Shown here in pieces: positions 25,033-33,519 of a DNA stretch of 64,000 nucleotides. Both the position numbers and the translations under genes were made by a program. Under the pieces are notes generated by a model. It had not been told where the DNA came from. It searched no databases and saw nothing but the letters and a program-made list of their open reading frames with translations. The stretch lies in contig CAVSSP010000005.1 of the NCBI GenBank assembly GCA_963730685.1, positions 124,001 through 188,000 on the forward strand, given 5' to 3'. Position 1 is the first letter of the stretch. Every line of letters begins with the position of its first letter. The stretch is from Bog-756 sp963730685. GTDB taxonomy: Bacteria; Actinomycetota; Acidimicrobiia; Acidimicrobiales; RAAP-2.

Positions 25033-27537
25033 ATGCGACTGCATCCGGCCGGCGCCGCGCCTGACGCACTCGCCGGGTCGGTCTGGGAGTGCTTCTGCTG
25101 TCCTCCGGACGCGGTGACCGGCCTGGAGGGGTTGGCGGCCACCGGCTCCGGCGCCTGGGTTCCCGCCCCGGTGCCGGGCACCGTCGCCGAGGCGCTGCGT
25201 CACCGCGGCTCGTGGTCGGTCGGGGAGGACGACCAACCGGTGCTCGACGGACGGGACTGGTGGTACCGGTGCCGGTTCGCCGGCCCCGGGGAGGGCGAGT
25301 GGGAGCTCGAGCTCGGAGGACTGGCCACCATCGCCGATGTCTGGTTGAACGGCGTTCACCTGCTCCACTCGGAGAACATGTGGCGGTCCTACCGGGTCCC
25401 GGTGGGGCGGCTGGGTGCCGACAATCTCCTCGTCCTCCGGTTCGCCGCACTGCTCCCGCGGCTGGCGGAGAAGCGCCCACGTCCTCGTTGGCGCAGCCTG
25501 ATGCTCCGGTCCCCCACCCAGCGGTGGTTCCGGACCTCGCTGCTCGGGAGGGTCGCCGGCCGGAACTCGTCGAGCGCCCCGGTCGGACCCTGGCGTCCGC
25601 TGCACCTCCGGCGGATCGACGATGGGGTGACGGTGGCTGAGCGGACGGTCGACGTCGTGGTCGAGACGACGGGCGAGGGTGCGGTGGGACTCGTCGACGT
25701 TCGGATGGTGGTCGACGGGATCCCCATCGGATCGACGGTGGAGGTGAGGCTCGACGACCTGGCCAACCCTGCGGTGGTCGCCGAGGACGACGGCCGGGCG
25801 GTCGTCGAGACCCGGTTCCACGTGCCCCGAGCCCGGCTGTGGTGGCCGCACACCCACGGGGACCAGCCCCTGGCGATGGTGCGTCTGGTCGCCGGCGACG
25901 ACGTCGTCGACGTGGCCTCGGTGGGGTTCCGGACGGTCCGCGCCGAGCGCGGCGACGGTGGTTTCACGCTCGTGGTCAACGGGGAGCCGGTGTTCTGCCG
26001 GGGGGCCAACTGGACGCCGCCCGACGCGGTGGCCCTGCGGGCCACGCCGGACGCGGTGCGCGACTCCCTGCAGAAGGTGGTGGCGGCCGGCATGAACATG
26101 GTGCGCATCTCCGGGGACTCGACCTACGAGGATTCGGCGTTCTGGGACGTGTGCGACGAGCTGGGCATCCTGGTGTGGCAGGACTGCATGATCGCCGGGT
26201 TCGACCCGCCCGAGGACCCCGGGTTCGAAGCGGACCTCCACGCCGAGTTGGACGAGCAGCTGGTCGCCCTGCAGGGCCGTCCGTCCCTGGCCGTGGTGTG
26301 CGGGAGCAGCGACTCCCAGCAGCAGGCCGCCATGTTCGGGCTGCCCGCGGACCGCCGGCACAGCCATCTGCTGGAGGAGGCCATCCCCGAGTGGGTCGCA
26401 GCGGTCCTCCCCGGTGTCCCCTACGTGGCCTCGGCACCGACCGGCGGGGACCCCCCCTTCGATCCGGCAGTGGGTGTCGCCACCTACTTCGGGGTCGGGG
26501 CCTACCTGCAGCCGGTGTCCGACGTCCGGTCGGCCGGGGTCCGCTTCGCCGCCGAGTGCCTGGCCTTCGCCGTCCCCCCCGAGCCGTCCTCGGTGGAGCG
26601 GTCCTTCGGTTCGGGCGCCGCCCTGGGCGGCCCGGGGTGGAAGGCCGGGGTGCCCCGTGACAGTGGTGCCTCCTGGGACTTCGAGGATGTCCGCGACGAG
26701 TACGTCCGGACCGTGTTCGGGGTCGACCCGCTGGCCATCCGGCACACCGACCCCGACCGCGCCCTCGACTACGGACGGGCGGTGGTGGTCCATCTGATGT
26801 CCACGGTGATGACCGAGTGGAGGTGCCGGCGGTCGGGTTGTGCGGGCGCCCTGGTCCTCAACTGGCAGGACACGGTCCCGGGGGCCGGGTGGGGGCTGCT
26901 CGACGCGTCGGGAACGCCCAAGGCGCCGTGGTTCGCCCTGGGTCGGGCCCTGGCCCCGGTGGCGGTGCTCCTCACCGACGACCACCTGTCGGGGGTGGGT
27001 GTCCACGTCGTCAACGACAGGCCGGAACCGGTGGTGGGCGGGCTCCGGATCACCCTGTTCGATCTGGCCGGCAACCCCCTCGAGGAGGAGGCGACCACCG
27101 TCGAGGTTCCGGCCCGGTCCCAACGGCACTGGTCCACCGCCGAGCTGCTCGGCGGGTTCCGCGATCTCACCAACGCCTACCGCTTCGGCCCGCCCGCGTT
27201 CGACGTCGTCCGCGTCGACCTCGATGTCGACGGCACCGTCCGCGAGTCCATCCACCTGCCCGGCGGCGTCGGGCGTCCCGTCGAGGCCGACCTGGGACTG
27301 GAGGCGGTGGCGGTCCGCCGGGACGGGACCTGGGCGGTCACCGTGCGCACCCGGCGGTTCGCCCAGTGGGTGGCGCTCGACCTCCCCGGGTTCCTGCCGT
27401 CGGACTCGTGGTTCCACCTGGCCCCGGGGTCCGAGCGAACCGTGACCCTCCGGGCCACCGGTGGTGACGACTCGCCGAAGGGCCGGATCCGCGCCCTCAA
27501 CGGCCTCCGTTCCGTGCCGGTGACGGTACCGGGCTGA
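25033..27537 (+). CDS. Glycoside hydrolase family 2 (beta-mannosidase-like) protein with altered acid/base motif
   Basis: An 834-residue protein with the beta-mannosidase order: sugar-binding domain (ATIADVWLNGVHLLHSENMW), an Ig-like domain, a TIM barrel (FCRGANWTPPDA; WDVCDELGILVWQDCM) and C-terminal beta domains. In active GH2 mannosidases the acid/base Glu lies in a W-C-G-N-N-E-N-E motif; here residues 423-429 read CGSSDSQ, so the Glu is replaced. The nucleophile position seems kept as Glu508 (RFAAECLAF). It may be catalytically weak, use Asp instead, or act as a binding protein. No signal peptide is visible. ATG 25033 is used; the open frame extends far upstream but overlaps the transporter. 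Confidence 0.78.
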   Translation: MRLHPAGAAPDALAGSVWECFCCPPDAVTGLEGLAATGSGAWVPAPVPGTVAEALRHRGSWSVGEDDQPVLDGRDWWYRCRFAGPGEGEWELELGGLATIADVWLNGVHLLHSENMWRSYRVPVGRLGADNLLVLRFAALLPRLAEKRPRPRWRSLMLRSPTQRWFRTSLLGRVAGRNSSSAPVGPWRPLHLRRIDDGVTVAERTVDVVVETTGEGAVGLVDVRMVVDGIPIGSTVEVRLDDLANPAVVAEDDGRAVVETRFHVPRARLWWPHTHGDQPLAMVRLVAGDDVVDVASVGFRTVRAERGDGGFTLVVNGEPVFCRGANWTPPDAVALRATPDAVRDSLQKVVAAGMNMVRISGDSTYEDSAFWDVCDELGILVWQDCMIAGFDPPEDPGFEADLHAELDEQLVALQGRPSLAVVCGSSDSQQQAAMFGLPADRRHSHLLEEAIPEWVAAVLPGVPYVASAPTGGDPPFDPAVGVATYFGVGAYLQPVSDVRSAGVRFAAECLAFAVPPEPSSVERSFGSGAALGGPGWKAGVPRDSGASWDFEDVRDEYVRTVFGVDPLAIRHTDPDRALDYGRAVVVHLMSTVMTEWRCRRSGCAGALVLNWQDTVPGAGWGLLDASGTPKAPWFALGRALAPVAVLLTDDHLSGVGVHVVNDRPEPVVGGLRITLFDLAGNPLEEEATTVEVPARSQRHWSTAELLGGFRDLTNAYRFGPPAFDVVRVDLDVDGTVRESIHLPGGVGRPVEADLGLEAVAVRRDGTWAVTVRTRRFAQWVALDLPGFLPSDSWFHLAPGSERTVTLRATGGDDSPKGRIRALNGLRSVPVTVPG

Positions 27538-27550
27538 CCGGGCCGCGGCC

Positions 27551-29236
27551 TCAGCGTCCCGGAGCGGACCCGTCCTCGGGCTCCGCGAAGCGGGCGTCGA
27601 GCCAGGTCCGGATGGCCGACACCACCCTGGAGCGGTGCCAGTGCCGGTGCATGGGGTGATCGATGTCCTCGACCACGACCAGCTCGGCGGTCCCGTGCCG
27701 CCTGACCTCGCCCCAGGCCCGGCCGACCCGGTCCTCCAGGAACTCCAGGCCGTCGTCGCCTTCGGCGAACAGGGCCAGGACCGGCGTACCGGACCGGTCG
27801 AGGGCGCGCAGCATGGACGATGCCGGGTGCCTGGCACCGACGGCGTCCAGGATCGACCACGCGCCGGTGCGGCCCACCTTCTTGATGCGACGGATCTCGG
27901 GCTGTCGGCGGGCCCTCGTCTCGGTGATGATGTCGGCCTCGACGGGTTCGCCGGGCTGCCAGTAGAGCTGGGGGTTGATGGCGATCACCCCGTCCACGCT
28001 CACCGTCGACGCCGCCCGGAGGGCGATCCAGGCCCCCGCGCAGAGTCCGGCCACCACGACATGGCGGTGGCCGGACTGCCGCAGCCAGGCCACGATGGTG
28101 CCGACCTCGCCGACGCCGTGGGCGTCGTAGGGACGGCCCGGCGCGTGCCCACCGTCGGGGCTCTCGCCCCAACCGGAAAAATCCACCCGCAGCGAGGTGA
28201 ACCCGGAGGCCGCCAGCGCCCGGGCATACTCCACCCACGCCCGACCCGGTCCGACGTGGTGCTCCGAGCCCGAGTTCAACCACACCACCGTGGCCCGGCT
28301 GGGCCCGACCGGCCGGGTCATGACGCCGGTCAGGCCCGAGGCTCCGACCCGAACCACCTCTTCTTCCACGCCGTCGGCACCGTCCAGCGTCGCCACTGCC
28401 GTCCGGTCCCCGGGGCCGTGTCCCCCGACCTCGCCGTGGCCCACCCAGTGGCAGATCTCCTCCACGATGCCCCCGGCGACGGTGGCGTACTCGGTGGGTT
28501 GGTCGAGGAACCGGTCCGTTCCCGCCGCCACCAGGTGGTCGGCGTGCACGCCGAGCTGGTCGAGCCGCTCGAGGAGGGCGGTGCTGGCCGGTTTGTCGTC
28601 CCGGTCCACGACCAGGACCCTGGGGGCAGGGGGAACGGCCAGCGCGGTGAGGTCCAAGGCGCCCAGTTCATCGAGCGTGTCCACGGAGAAGACGCTCCCG
28701 GCCTGCGCGATGGCCCCCTTCCGTCCGGGCTCGGCCGGGTCCTCCGGCACCGGTAGGCCGAGCAGCTGCAACTCGCGCACGTACCGCCGGCCGCGGGAGA
28801 TGGGGGCCCACGCCACCACCGCGTCGGCGGACACGGTCGGACCCTCCAACAGGGCCAGGGTGCCACCCACCCTCAGGCCCACGAGGGTCAGTGACGAGAC
28901 ATCCAGCCGGCGCAGGGAGTCGGCGGCCACGGCGAGGTCACGGCGCCACGCCTCGAGGCGACCGGGGTCCCACTGGTCACCGGCGGAGTCGCCGGTCCCG
29001 TCGTAGTCGAACCGCACCACACTGCAGCCCTGGCCGGCCAGTCGTTCGGCCAGGACCCGGAGCGTGCGGTGGGAGGACCACAGCTCGTACCCGATGGGCG
29101 GCACGATCACGACCCCGGCCGACCCCGTCCCGTCCGCCGGCGTGGTGAGCCACGACAGGAGCGGACGTCCGGCCGGGCCGATCCATCGCCCGACCGTCTC
29201 GACCGGGACCGACGGGGCGGGTGGTGGCTCGGACAT
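27551..29236 (-). CDS. Tandem alpha/beta-hydrolase protein without serine nucleophiles
   Basis: A 561-residue cytosolic protein with two alpha/beta-hydrolase domains (about 1-265 and 285-550). Domain 1 shows VVIVPPIGYELWSSHRTLR and a nucleophile elbow GLRVG at 120-124, with Arg where Ser is expected. Domain 2 shows SLRVDFSGWGESP, an elbow GLCAG at 397-401 with Cys399 in place of Ser, FAEGDDG, and a late DIDHPMH that could give the catalytic His. Cys nucleophiles occur in dienelactone hydrolase and in hydrolases of exopolysaccharide or exosortase clusters. Domain 1 is likely inactive. The ATG at 29236 is taken because GAGGAG precedes it and the mature domain begins soon after. Confidence 0.7.
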   Translation of the reverse strand: MSEPPPAPSVPVETVGRWIGPAGRPLLSWLTTPADGTGSAGVVIVPPIGYELWSSHRTLRVLAERLAGQGCSVVRFDYDGTGDSAGDQWDPGRLEAWRRDLAVAADSLRRLDVSSLTLVGLRVGGTLALLEGPTVSADAVVAWAPISRGRRYVRELQLLGLPVPEDPAEPGRKGAIAQAGSVFSVDTLDELGALDLTALAVPPAPRVLVVDRDDKPASTALLERLDQLGVHADHLVAAGTDRFLDQPTEYATVAGGIVEEICHWVGHGEVGGHGPGDRTAVATLDGADGVEEEVVRVGASGLTGVMTRPVGPSRATVVWLNSGSEHHVGPGRAWVEYARALAASGFTSLRVDFSGWGESPDGGHAPGRPYDAHGVGEVGTIVAWLRQSGHRHVVVAGLCAGAWIALRAASTVSVDGVIAINPQLYWQPGEPVEADIITETRARRQPEIRRIKKVGRTGAWSILDAVGARHPASSMLRALDRSGTPVLALFAEGDDGLEFLEDRVGRAWGEVRRHGTAELVVVEDIDHPMHRHWHRSRVVSAIRTWLDARFAEPEDGSAPGR

Positions 29237-29311
29237 CTCCTCAGCTTTGCACCCATCTCCCCGCCGGCCATGCACAACGCGCCGCCCGCCGCCGCGGCCG
29301 CCGCCGTCGGC

Positions 29312-30178
29312 ATGGCATGCTTTGACACCGTGGACCAGAGCGACGACGGCGGCCGGGTCGACGAGGTCAACCGCCCCACCTGGCTGGAGGTCGCCGGCGA
29401 GTACGCCATCGAGGGGTGGAGCGATCCAGGGGAGCTCGGCGCCCTCACCTTCGTCGCCGACCGGGTCCGCGGGCTGCCCATCTTGGACCTCGGCGTGGGG
29501 GGAGGGCGGACGGTCGCACTCTTGCGGCTCTTGTCGGGTGACTACCTGGGCATCGACTACACGCCGGCGTTGGTGGCCTTGTGCCGGTCCCGGCACCCCG
29601 GGGTGGAGATCGAATTGGGCGACGCCCGCGACCTGAGCGGACTGGCCGAGGGGTCGCGCGGGCTGGTGGTGTTCAGCAACAACGGCATCGACGCCGTCGG
29701 CCACGAGGACCGCCAGAAGGTGCTGTCCGGTGTCCACCGGGTGCTCGAGCCCGGGGGCACGTTCGTGTTCTCGACGCTGAACAAGGACAACCCGCTGTTC
29801 GGTGCCCATCCCGGGACCGCCGAGCGCATCAGCTGGGTGCCCGGCTCCCTCCTCCCGGCGCCCTCCGACGACGGGCCGTCCGGTCCGGCAGCCGACGGCG
29901 CCCCGGCCGACGACCCCTCATGGCTCCGCGCCGTGCGGAACTGGAGGCGACTGCGGGGCGAACTCCGCGACGAGGGGGAGTGGGGGATGGCACCGTTCGC
30001 CGCCCACGACTTCGGCCTGGTGACCCACTTCGTCACGGTCGGCGGCGCCGTCGACGAGCTGGATCGTCACGGGTTCGACGTGTCCGCCGTCTTCCCGTGC
30101 GACAGTGGCGACCCCCAGCCGCCGGCGGATCCGGTCACCTCGATGTACATGCACCTGGTGGCCCACCGTCGGGGCTGA
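29312..30178 (+). CDS. Class I SAM-dependent methyltransferase
   Basis: A protein of about 288 residues with a Rossmann-like methyltransferase core. Motif I is PILDLGVGGGRTVALL, motif II YLGIDYTPALVALC, and the following strand is GLVVFSNNGIDAVGH, then HRVLEPGGTFVFSTLNKDN. The variable C-terminal part may set the substrate, probably a small molecule. A GTG at 29330 is an alternative start. It is divergent from the tandem hydrolase gene and followed at 34 bases by the SDR gene. Confidence 0.75.
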   Translation: MACFDTVDQSDDGGRVDEVNRPTWLEVAGEYAIEGWSDPGELGALTFVADRVRGLPILDLGVGGGRTVALLRLLSGDYLGIDYTPALVALCRSRHPGVEIELGDARDLSGLAEGSRGLVVFSNNGIDAVGHEDRQKVLSGVHRVLEPGGTFVFSTLNKDNPLFGAHPGTAERISWVPGSLLPAPSDDGPSGPAADGAPADDPSWLRAVRNWRRLRGELRDEGEWGMAPFAAHDFGLVTHFVTVGGAVDELDRHGFDVSAVFPCDSGDPQPPADPVTSMYMHLVAHRRG

Positions 30179-30211
30179 GCCTCGACGCATCCATCGAACG
30201 GGGGGAGCACC

Positions 30212-31069
30212 ATGGACGAAGGGACATTCGGTCGACGCTTCGGGGGGAAGGTCGCCATCGTCACCGGCACGTCGACCCATCCGGGCATCGGGACGGCATC
30301 GGCCCGTCGACTCGCCATCGAAGGTGCCTCGGTGGTGATCAACGCCCGCAACGAAGCCCGCCTCCGTGCCACGGAGCGGGCGTTGCAGGACGAAGGACTG
30401 AACGTGTTGGCCGTGCCCGGCGATGCCGAGGACCCGTCGGTCCCCCGGTCGGTGGTCGATGTGGCGGTGGAGCACTTCGGCCGGATCGACCTCCTCGTCA
30501 ATGCGGTGGGGGCGGCCAGCTACGTCGGATCCGCCATGGCGATGGACCGGGAGGCCTTCCTCGATACCGTGGCGATCAACGTGTGGCCGGCCCTGGCGCT
30601 GATCCAGGCAGCGATGGCGCGGGGCCTGGCCGACGACGGCGGCGCGGTGGTCAACATCTCCAGCGGCTCGCCGAAGAAGACCACGCCGTCGATGGCGGCC
30701 TACGCCGCCGCCAAGTCGGCCTTGAACGCGCTCACCCGGACCCTGGCCAACGACCTCGGTGGCCAGGGGGTCAGGGTCAACGCGGTGAGTCCCGGGCTCA
30801 CCAGGACCGACGCCACCCGCCAACTGTGGGAGGGGGACGACGGACGGGCCGCCGGGGACAATCTGCTGCTCGGCAGGATGACCGAGGCCGACGATGTGGC
30901 GGCGGCGGTGGCGTTCCTGCTGTCCGACGAGGCCGGCTCGATCACCGGCGTGCTCCTCGACGTCGACGCCGGCAATCACGTGTCCACCGGTTCGTGGTCC
31001 CCGTTCAGCCCGTCCTCGATCGGACGGCCGGGTGGGGCGCCCTCGGCCGACCGGTCGGCCGAGACGTGA
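30212..31069 (+). CDS. Short-chain dehydrogenase/reductase
   Basis: A 285-residue SDR oxidoreductase. The cofactor motif is VTGTSTHPGIGTASARRL, the Asn strand is LLVNAVGAAS, and the catalytic residues are Ser in NISSGSPKK, Tyr and Lys in YAAAKSA, with VNAVSPGLTRTD after. Residues ~245-285 are a Ser/Pro/Gly-rich extension. The substrate is not predictable. A purine-rich sequence (GGGGGAGC) precedes the ATG. Methyltransferase, SDR and the following LLM-type gene lie in one direction and may be one transcript. Confidence 0.82.
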   Translation: MDEGTFGRRFGGKVAIVTGTSTHPGIGTASARRLAIEGASVVINARNEARLRATERALQDEGLNVLAVPGDAEDPSVPRSVVDVAVEHFGRIDLLVNAVGAASYVGSAMAMDREAFLDTVAINVWPALALIQAAMARGLADDGGAVVNISSGSPKKTTPSMAAYAAAKSALNALTRTLANDLGGQGVRVNAVSPGLTRTDATRQLWEGDDGRAAGDNLLLGRMTEADDVAAAVAFLLSDEAGSITGVLLDVDAGNHVSTGSWSPFSPSSIGRPGGAPSADRSAET

Positions 31070-31116
31070 GCCTTGACGTCGGGCACCCCGGGAGGTCGGG
31101 TGCGGTTGTGCAGGAC

Positions 31117-32080
31117 ATGAGCCGGCCGGCCCCGTTCGCCGCCGGCTCGGTCTCCCTCCGGCTCTACCCCCACAGCGACCTGGACGCCGGCGCCGTCGTC
31201 CGGGAGCTGTGCGACCAGGCCGGACTCGGGTCTCGACGGCGGGTTCGCACGGGATCATGACCAGCGAGCACCACGGCGGATTCGGCGGGTACCTGCCCAA
31301 CCCCCTCCAGCTGGCCTCGTTCATCCTGGAGGAGAACGAGGCGGGGTGGGCGGCCCCGTGCCCATTGCTGCTCCCGCTCCGACCGGTGGTCCAGGTGGCC
31401 GAGGAGATCGCCTGGCTCGACGCCCGACATCCGGGGCGGGTCGGCCTGGGGGTGGCGGCCGGCGCCCTCCCCCTCGACTTCGAAGCCATGGAGGTCCCGA
31501 TCGACGAGGCGGTCCCGTTGTTCAAGGCCCGGCTTCCCCGGGTCGTCGAACTGCTCCGTGGCCAGCGGCCTGGGAGACCTCGACGGCGACCGTGCCCTCC
31601 AACGGTGCGCCCGGTTCCCCGTCCCGGTCCTCGAGCGCGGCAGCGTCGACGGCGGCGGCCCGGCGGGCCGCCGTGTCCGGGGCCGGGATCCTGACCGAGG
31701 GCATGTCGACGGTTGATCGGCTGCGGTCGTTCTGTGACGCCTATGACGATGCCGGTGGCACCGGGTCGAAGGTCCTCATCCGCCGGGTGTGGGTCGGTGA
31801 GCCGAAGGCCGAGTTGGTGGCTCGCCAGCGCGCGGTCTACCAGGGGTACTCGAGCGGGGGCCATCTGTCGGCGGCGGACCAGACCCTGTCGGCCTCCGAC
31901 CCGGCCGAGCTGGCCGAGCGGCTCCACGCCACCTGTGTGGCGGCCGGCGCCGACGCCGTCAACCTGCGGGTCCATCTCCCGGGGATCACGCCCTCCGAGG
32001 CCCGCCGGCAGATCACCCTCCTGGCCGAAGGGGTGGTGCCCCGCCTGGTCCGGATGCTGGCGCCCGGGGCGCGTTCGTGA
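31117..32080 (+). CDS. Luciferase-like (LLM) F420/FMN-dependent oxidoreductase; frameshifted
   Basis: The protein is readable across shifting frames: LRLYPHSDLDAGAVVREL, LDGGFA, GIMTSEHHGGFGGYLPNP, LGVAAGALPLDFEAM, then LGDLDGDRAL, and finally ILTEGMSTVDRLRSF through IRRVWVGEPKAELVA. These are the successive parts of an LLM monooxygenase of about 310 residues, which uses reduced F420 or FMN to act on an unknown substrate. I resolve four shifts, at about 31230, 31246, 31567 and 31632, each explained by one extra base. No other damage is seen, so the gene may be intact in the organism; if the shifts are real it is a pseudogene. Confidence 0.65.
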
Positions 32081-32195
32081 GGCGTCGGGCCCGACCCCAA
32101 CCCGAACCCGAGTCCGACCGGACCCCGCCGCGCCGATCGGGACCGGTTCGATCCTGCCCCGGTCACCGCCACGCCCCGCCGGTACCCTGGGTTCC

Positions 32196-32672
32196 ATGGC
32201 GGCTCCCATCGTCACGTACCGGCGCGGGTACGGCTTCCGTCTGGCGCCTGACGACCTCTGGGATCAGCTCGACCAGCTCGACCAGTTCGAGCGGTGGTGG
32301 CCGTGGCTCACCGACTTCGAGGCGGAGGGCGACGGCCTCTCGACGGGTGCGGTCCTACGCGGCGTGGTCAACCCGCCGCTCCCGTACCACATGCGGATCC
32401 GGGTCGAACTGGTCGAGTGCACCCGGCTGCAGCTGATCAGGGCTGCCATCGGCGGCGATCTGGTCGGTGAGTCCGAGGTGCGGTTCCGGCCGGATGGCAC
32501 CGGCACCTGGGCGGAGGTGTCGTGGACCGTGGAGATGCGGCAGCCGGCCATGCGATGGGCGAGCCGGGTCGGCCGGCCCGTGCTCCAGTGGGGGCACGAT
32601 CGCGTGGTCGAGATGACGGTGGCCGGGTTCCGGCGCCGGATCGAGGACCTTGGAGATCGTCCGGGGCGCTGA
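32196..32672 (+). CDS. SRPBCC (START-like) family protein
   Basis: A 158-residue protein of the Bet v1/START fold. It opens with YRRGYGFRLAPDDLWDQL, then WWPWLTDFEAEGDGLSTGAVL, followed by alternating strands and ending with a long helix DRVVEMTVAGFRRRIEDL, the usual shape of polyketide-cyclase-like or aromatase-like lipid-binding proteins. No catalytic residues are recognised. The ATG at 32196 is chosen because the fold begins there. It follows the LLM gene after a Pro-rich gap of 115 bases. Confidence 0.72.
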   Translation: MAAPIVTYRRGYGFRLAPDDLWDQLDQLDQFERWWPWLTDFEAEGDGLSTGAVLRGVVNPPLPYHMRIRVELVECTRLQLIRAAIGGDLVGESEVRFRPDGTGTWAEVSWTVEMRQPAMRWASRVGRPVLQWGHDRVVEMTVAGFRRRIEDLGDRPGR

Positions 32673-32993
32673 CCCTTTTTGGCTCGTCTCATTTTCCCCA
32701 TGAGGCGGGGGGCGAAGGGACTCCGATTGGTCGGAGATGGCGGAACGGACGGCCCGATCACATGGGCTTGGACCGACGTGTGGTGGTCCGAGGCGCCGAA
32801 CGCCAGGAACGGAATCGGAACGACGATCCGCTCAACTTGGGCAATTACGTCACCGGAGCGGGAAAACTTCAGGGATCCCGCCGGCCGATGTCGGAGCCGG
32901 CTTTCGGGAGAAAATGCTGTCATGCCGAATGCCCAAAATAGCTTTACAGATGCCATGCCATCCCGCCGATGCGGGAGGTGATCAATAGCTAAA
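32673..32993. other. Intergenic region, 321 bases, no gene seen
   Basis: Short open frames here have no protein character. The region is clearly lower in GC than its surroundings. Its first part carries CCCTTTTT just after the SRPBCC stop, but no stem precedes it. Its second half contains several nested inverted repeats before the PilZ gene, listed as a candidate structured leader. Confidence 0.55.
32837..32976 (+). ncRNA. Candidate structured 5' leader of the PilZ gene
   Basis: A seven-base-pair outer stem TTGGGCA/TGCCCAA (32837-32843 and 32930-32936) encloses a hairpin GCGGGA/TCCCGC (32858-32863 and 32876-32881) and a second stem CGGC/GCCG (32882-32885 and 32896-32899), a three-way-junction layout. 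Downstream a further hairpin TCCCGC-CGAT-GCGGGA (32961-32976) reaches into the GGAGGTGA ribosome-binding site at 32974-32981. The arrangement would let the leader control translation. I could not match it to a known riboswitch; it lacks the c-di-GMP-I consensus. Confidence 0.3.
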
Positions 32994-33395
32994 ATGGACG
33001 ACCCCACGCACGATGGCAGACCGTTGCCGGCGGTGCATCCGGGTCCCGCACCCAGTCTGCAGGTGATCGTCATGTCGGAAATCAGAAGGCTCCTGCCTCG
33101 ACAGTTCACGGACTGGCGTGGCCGCTATCTGCTCGAAGGAGGTCCGGAGGAGAATTGGCGTGACTGCCGTGTCATCGACGTGTCCTCGGCCGGCGCCGGA
33201 CTCGAGCTCCTCGACGCCACGCCCGAAGAGGCGTTGGGGCAGAAGATCGTCCTTGCCGTGCACCTGCGCGGTGACATCCGCAACTCCCGGACCGGCAAGA
33301 ACGGTGGCGTGAGGGCGGGGATCCAGTTCGTGGACCTGACCGAGGCCGAGCGCACCTACCTGGACGCGCTGGGCCAGCTTCACGCCGTCTGGTGA
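32994..33395 (+). CDS. PilZ-domain protein (probable c-di-GMP receptor)
   Basis: A 133-residue protein with a PilZ domain from about residue 28. The c-di-GMP motifs are RRLLPR (RxxxR) and DVSSAGAGLEL (D/NxSxxG), followed by the barrel strands QKIVLAVHLRG and VRAGIQFVDL. It would bind cyclic di-GMP and act as a small cytosolic effector or adaptor. A start at the ATG 33072 (MSEIRR...) would remove the unstructured leader and is also possible. It is a single gene; the exopolysaccharide locus that c-di-GMP might control begins about 10 kb downstream. Confidence 0.78.
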   Translation: MDDPTHDGRPLPAVHPGPAPSLQVIVMSEIRRLLPRQFTDWRGRYLLEGGPEENWRDCRVIDVSSAGAGLELLDATPEEALGQKIVLAVHLRGDIRNSRTGKNGGVRAGIQFVDLTEAERTYLDALGQLHAVW

Positions 33396-33519
33396 GCGGA
33401 TCTGCCGCCGGGGTCCGCGACCGGCCCTGACACCCACGAGGAGCTCCGGGCCGGGTGATCGTCATCCCGCCCGCCATTCCGGGACCGTCCGCCCGAAGGA
33501 GGCGGGGGCCACCCTCTGG

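Noticed and set aside
25021..27837. 938-residue minus-strand open frame
   Set aside because: Complement of the GH2 gene; repetitive Arg/Gly/Pro/His composition typical of shadow frames in high-GC DNA.
32837..32976. c-di-GMP class I riboswitch
   Set aside because: The conserved CACGCA...GGGCAAACC and GACGCAAAGCC core segments are absent, so only an unnamed structured leader is proposed.
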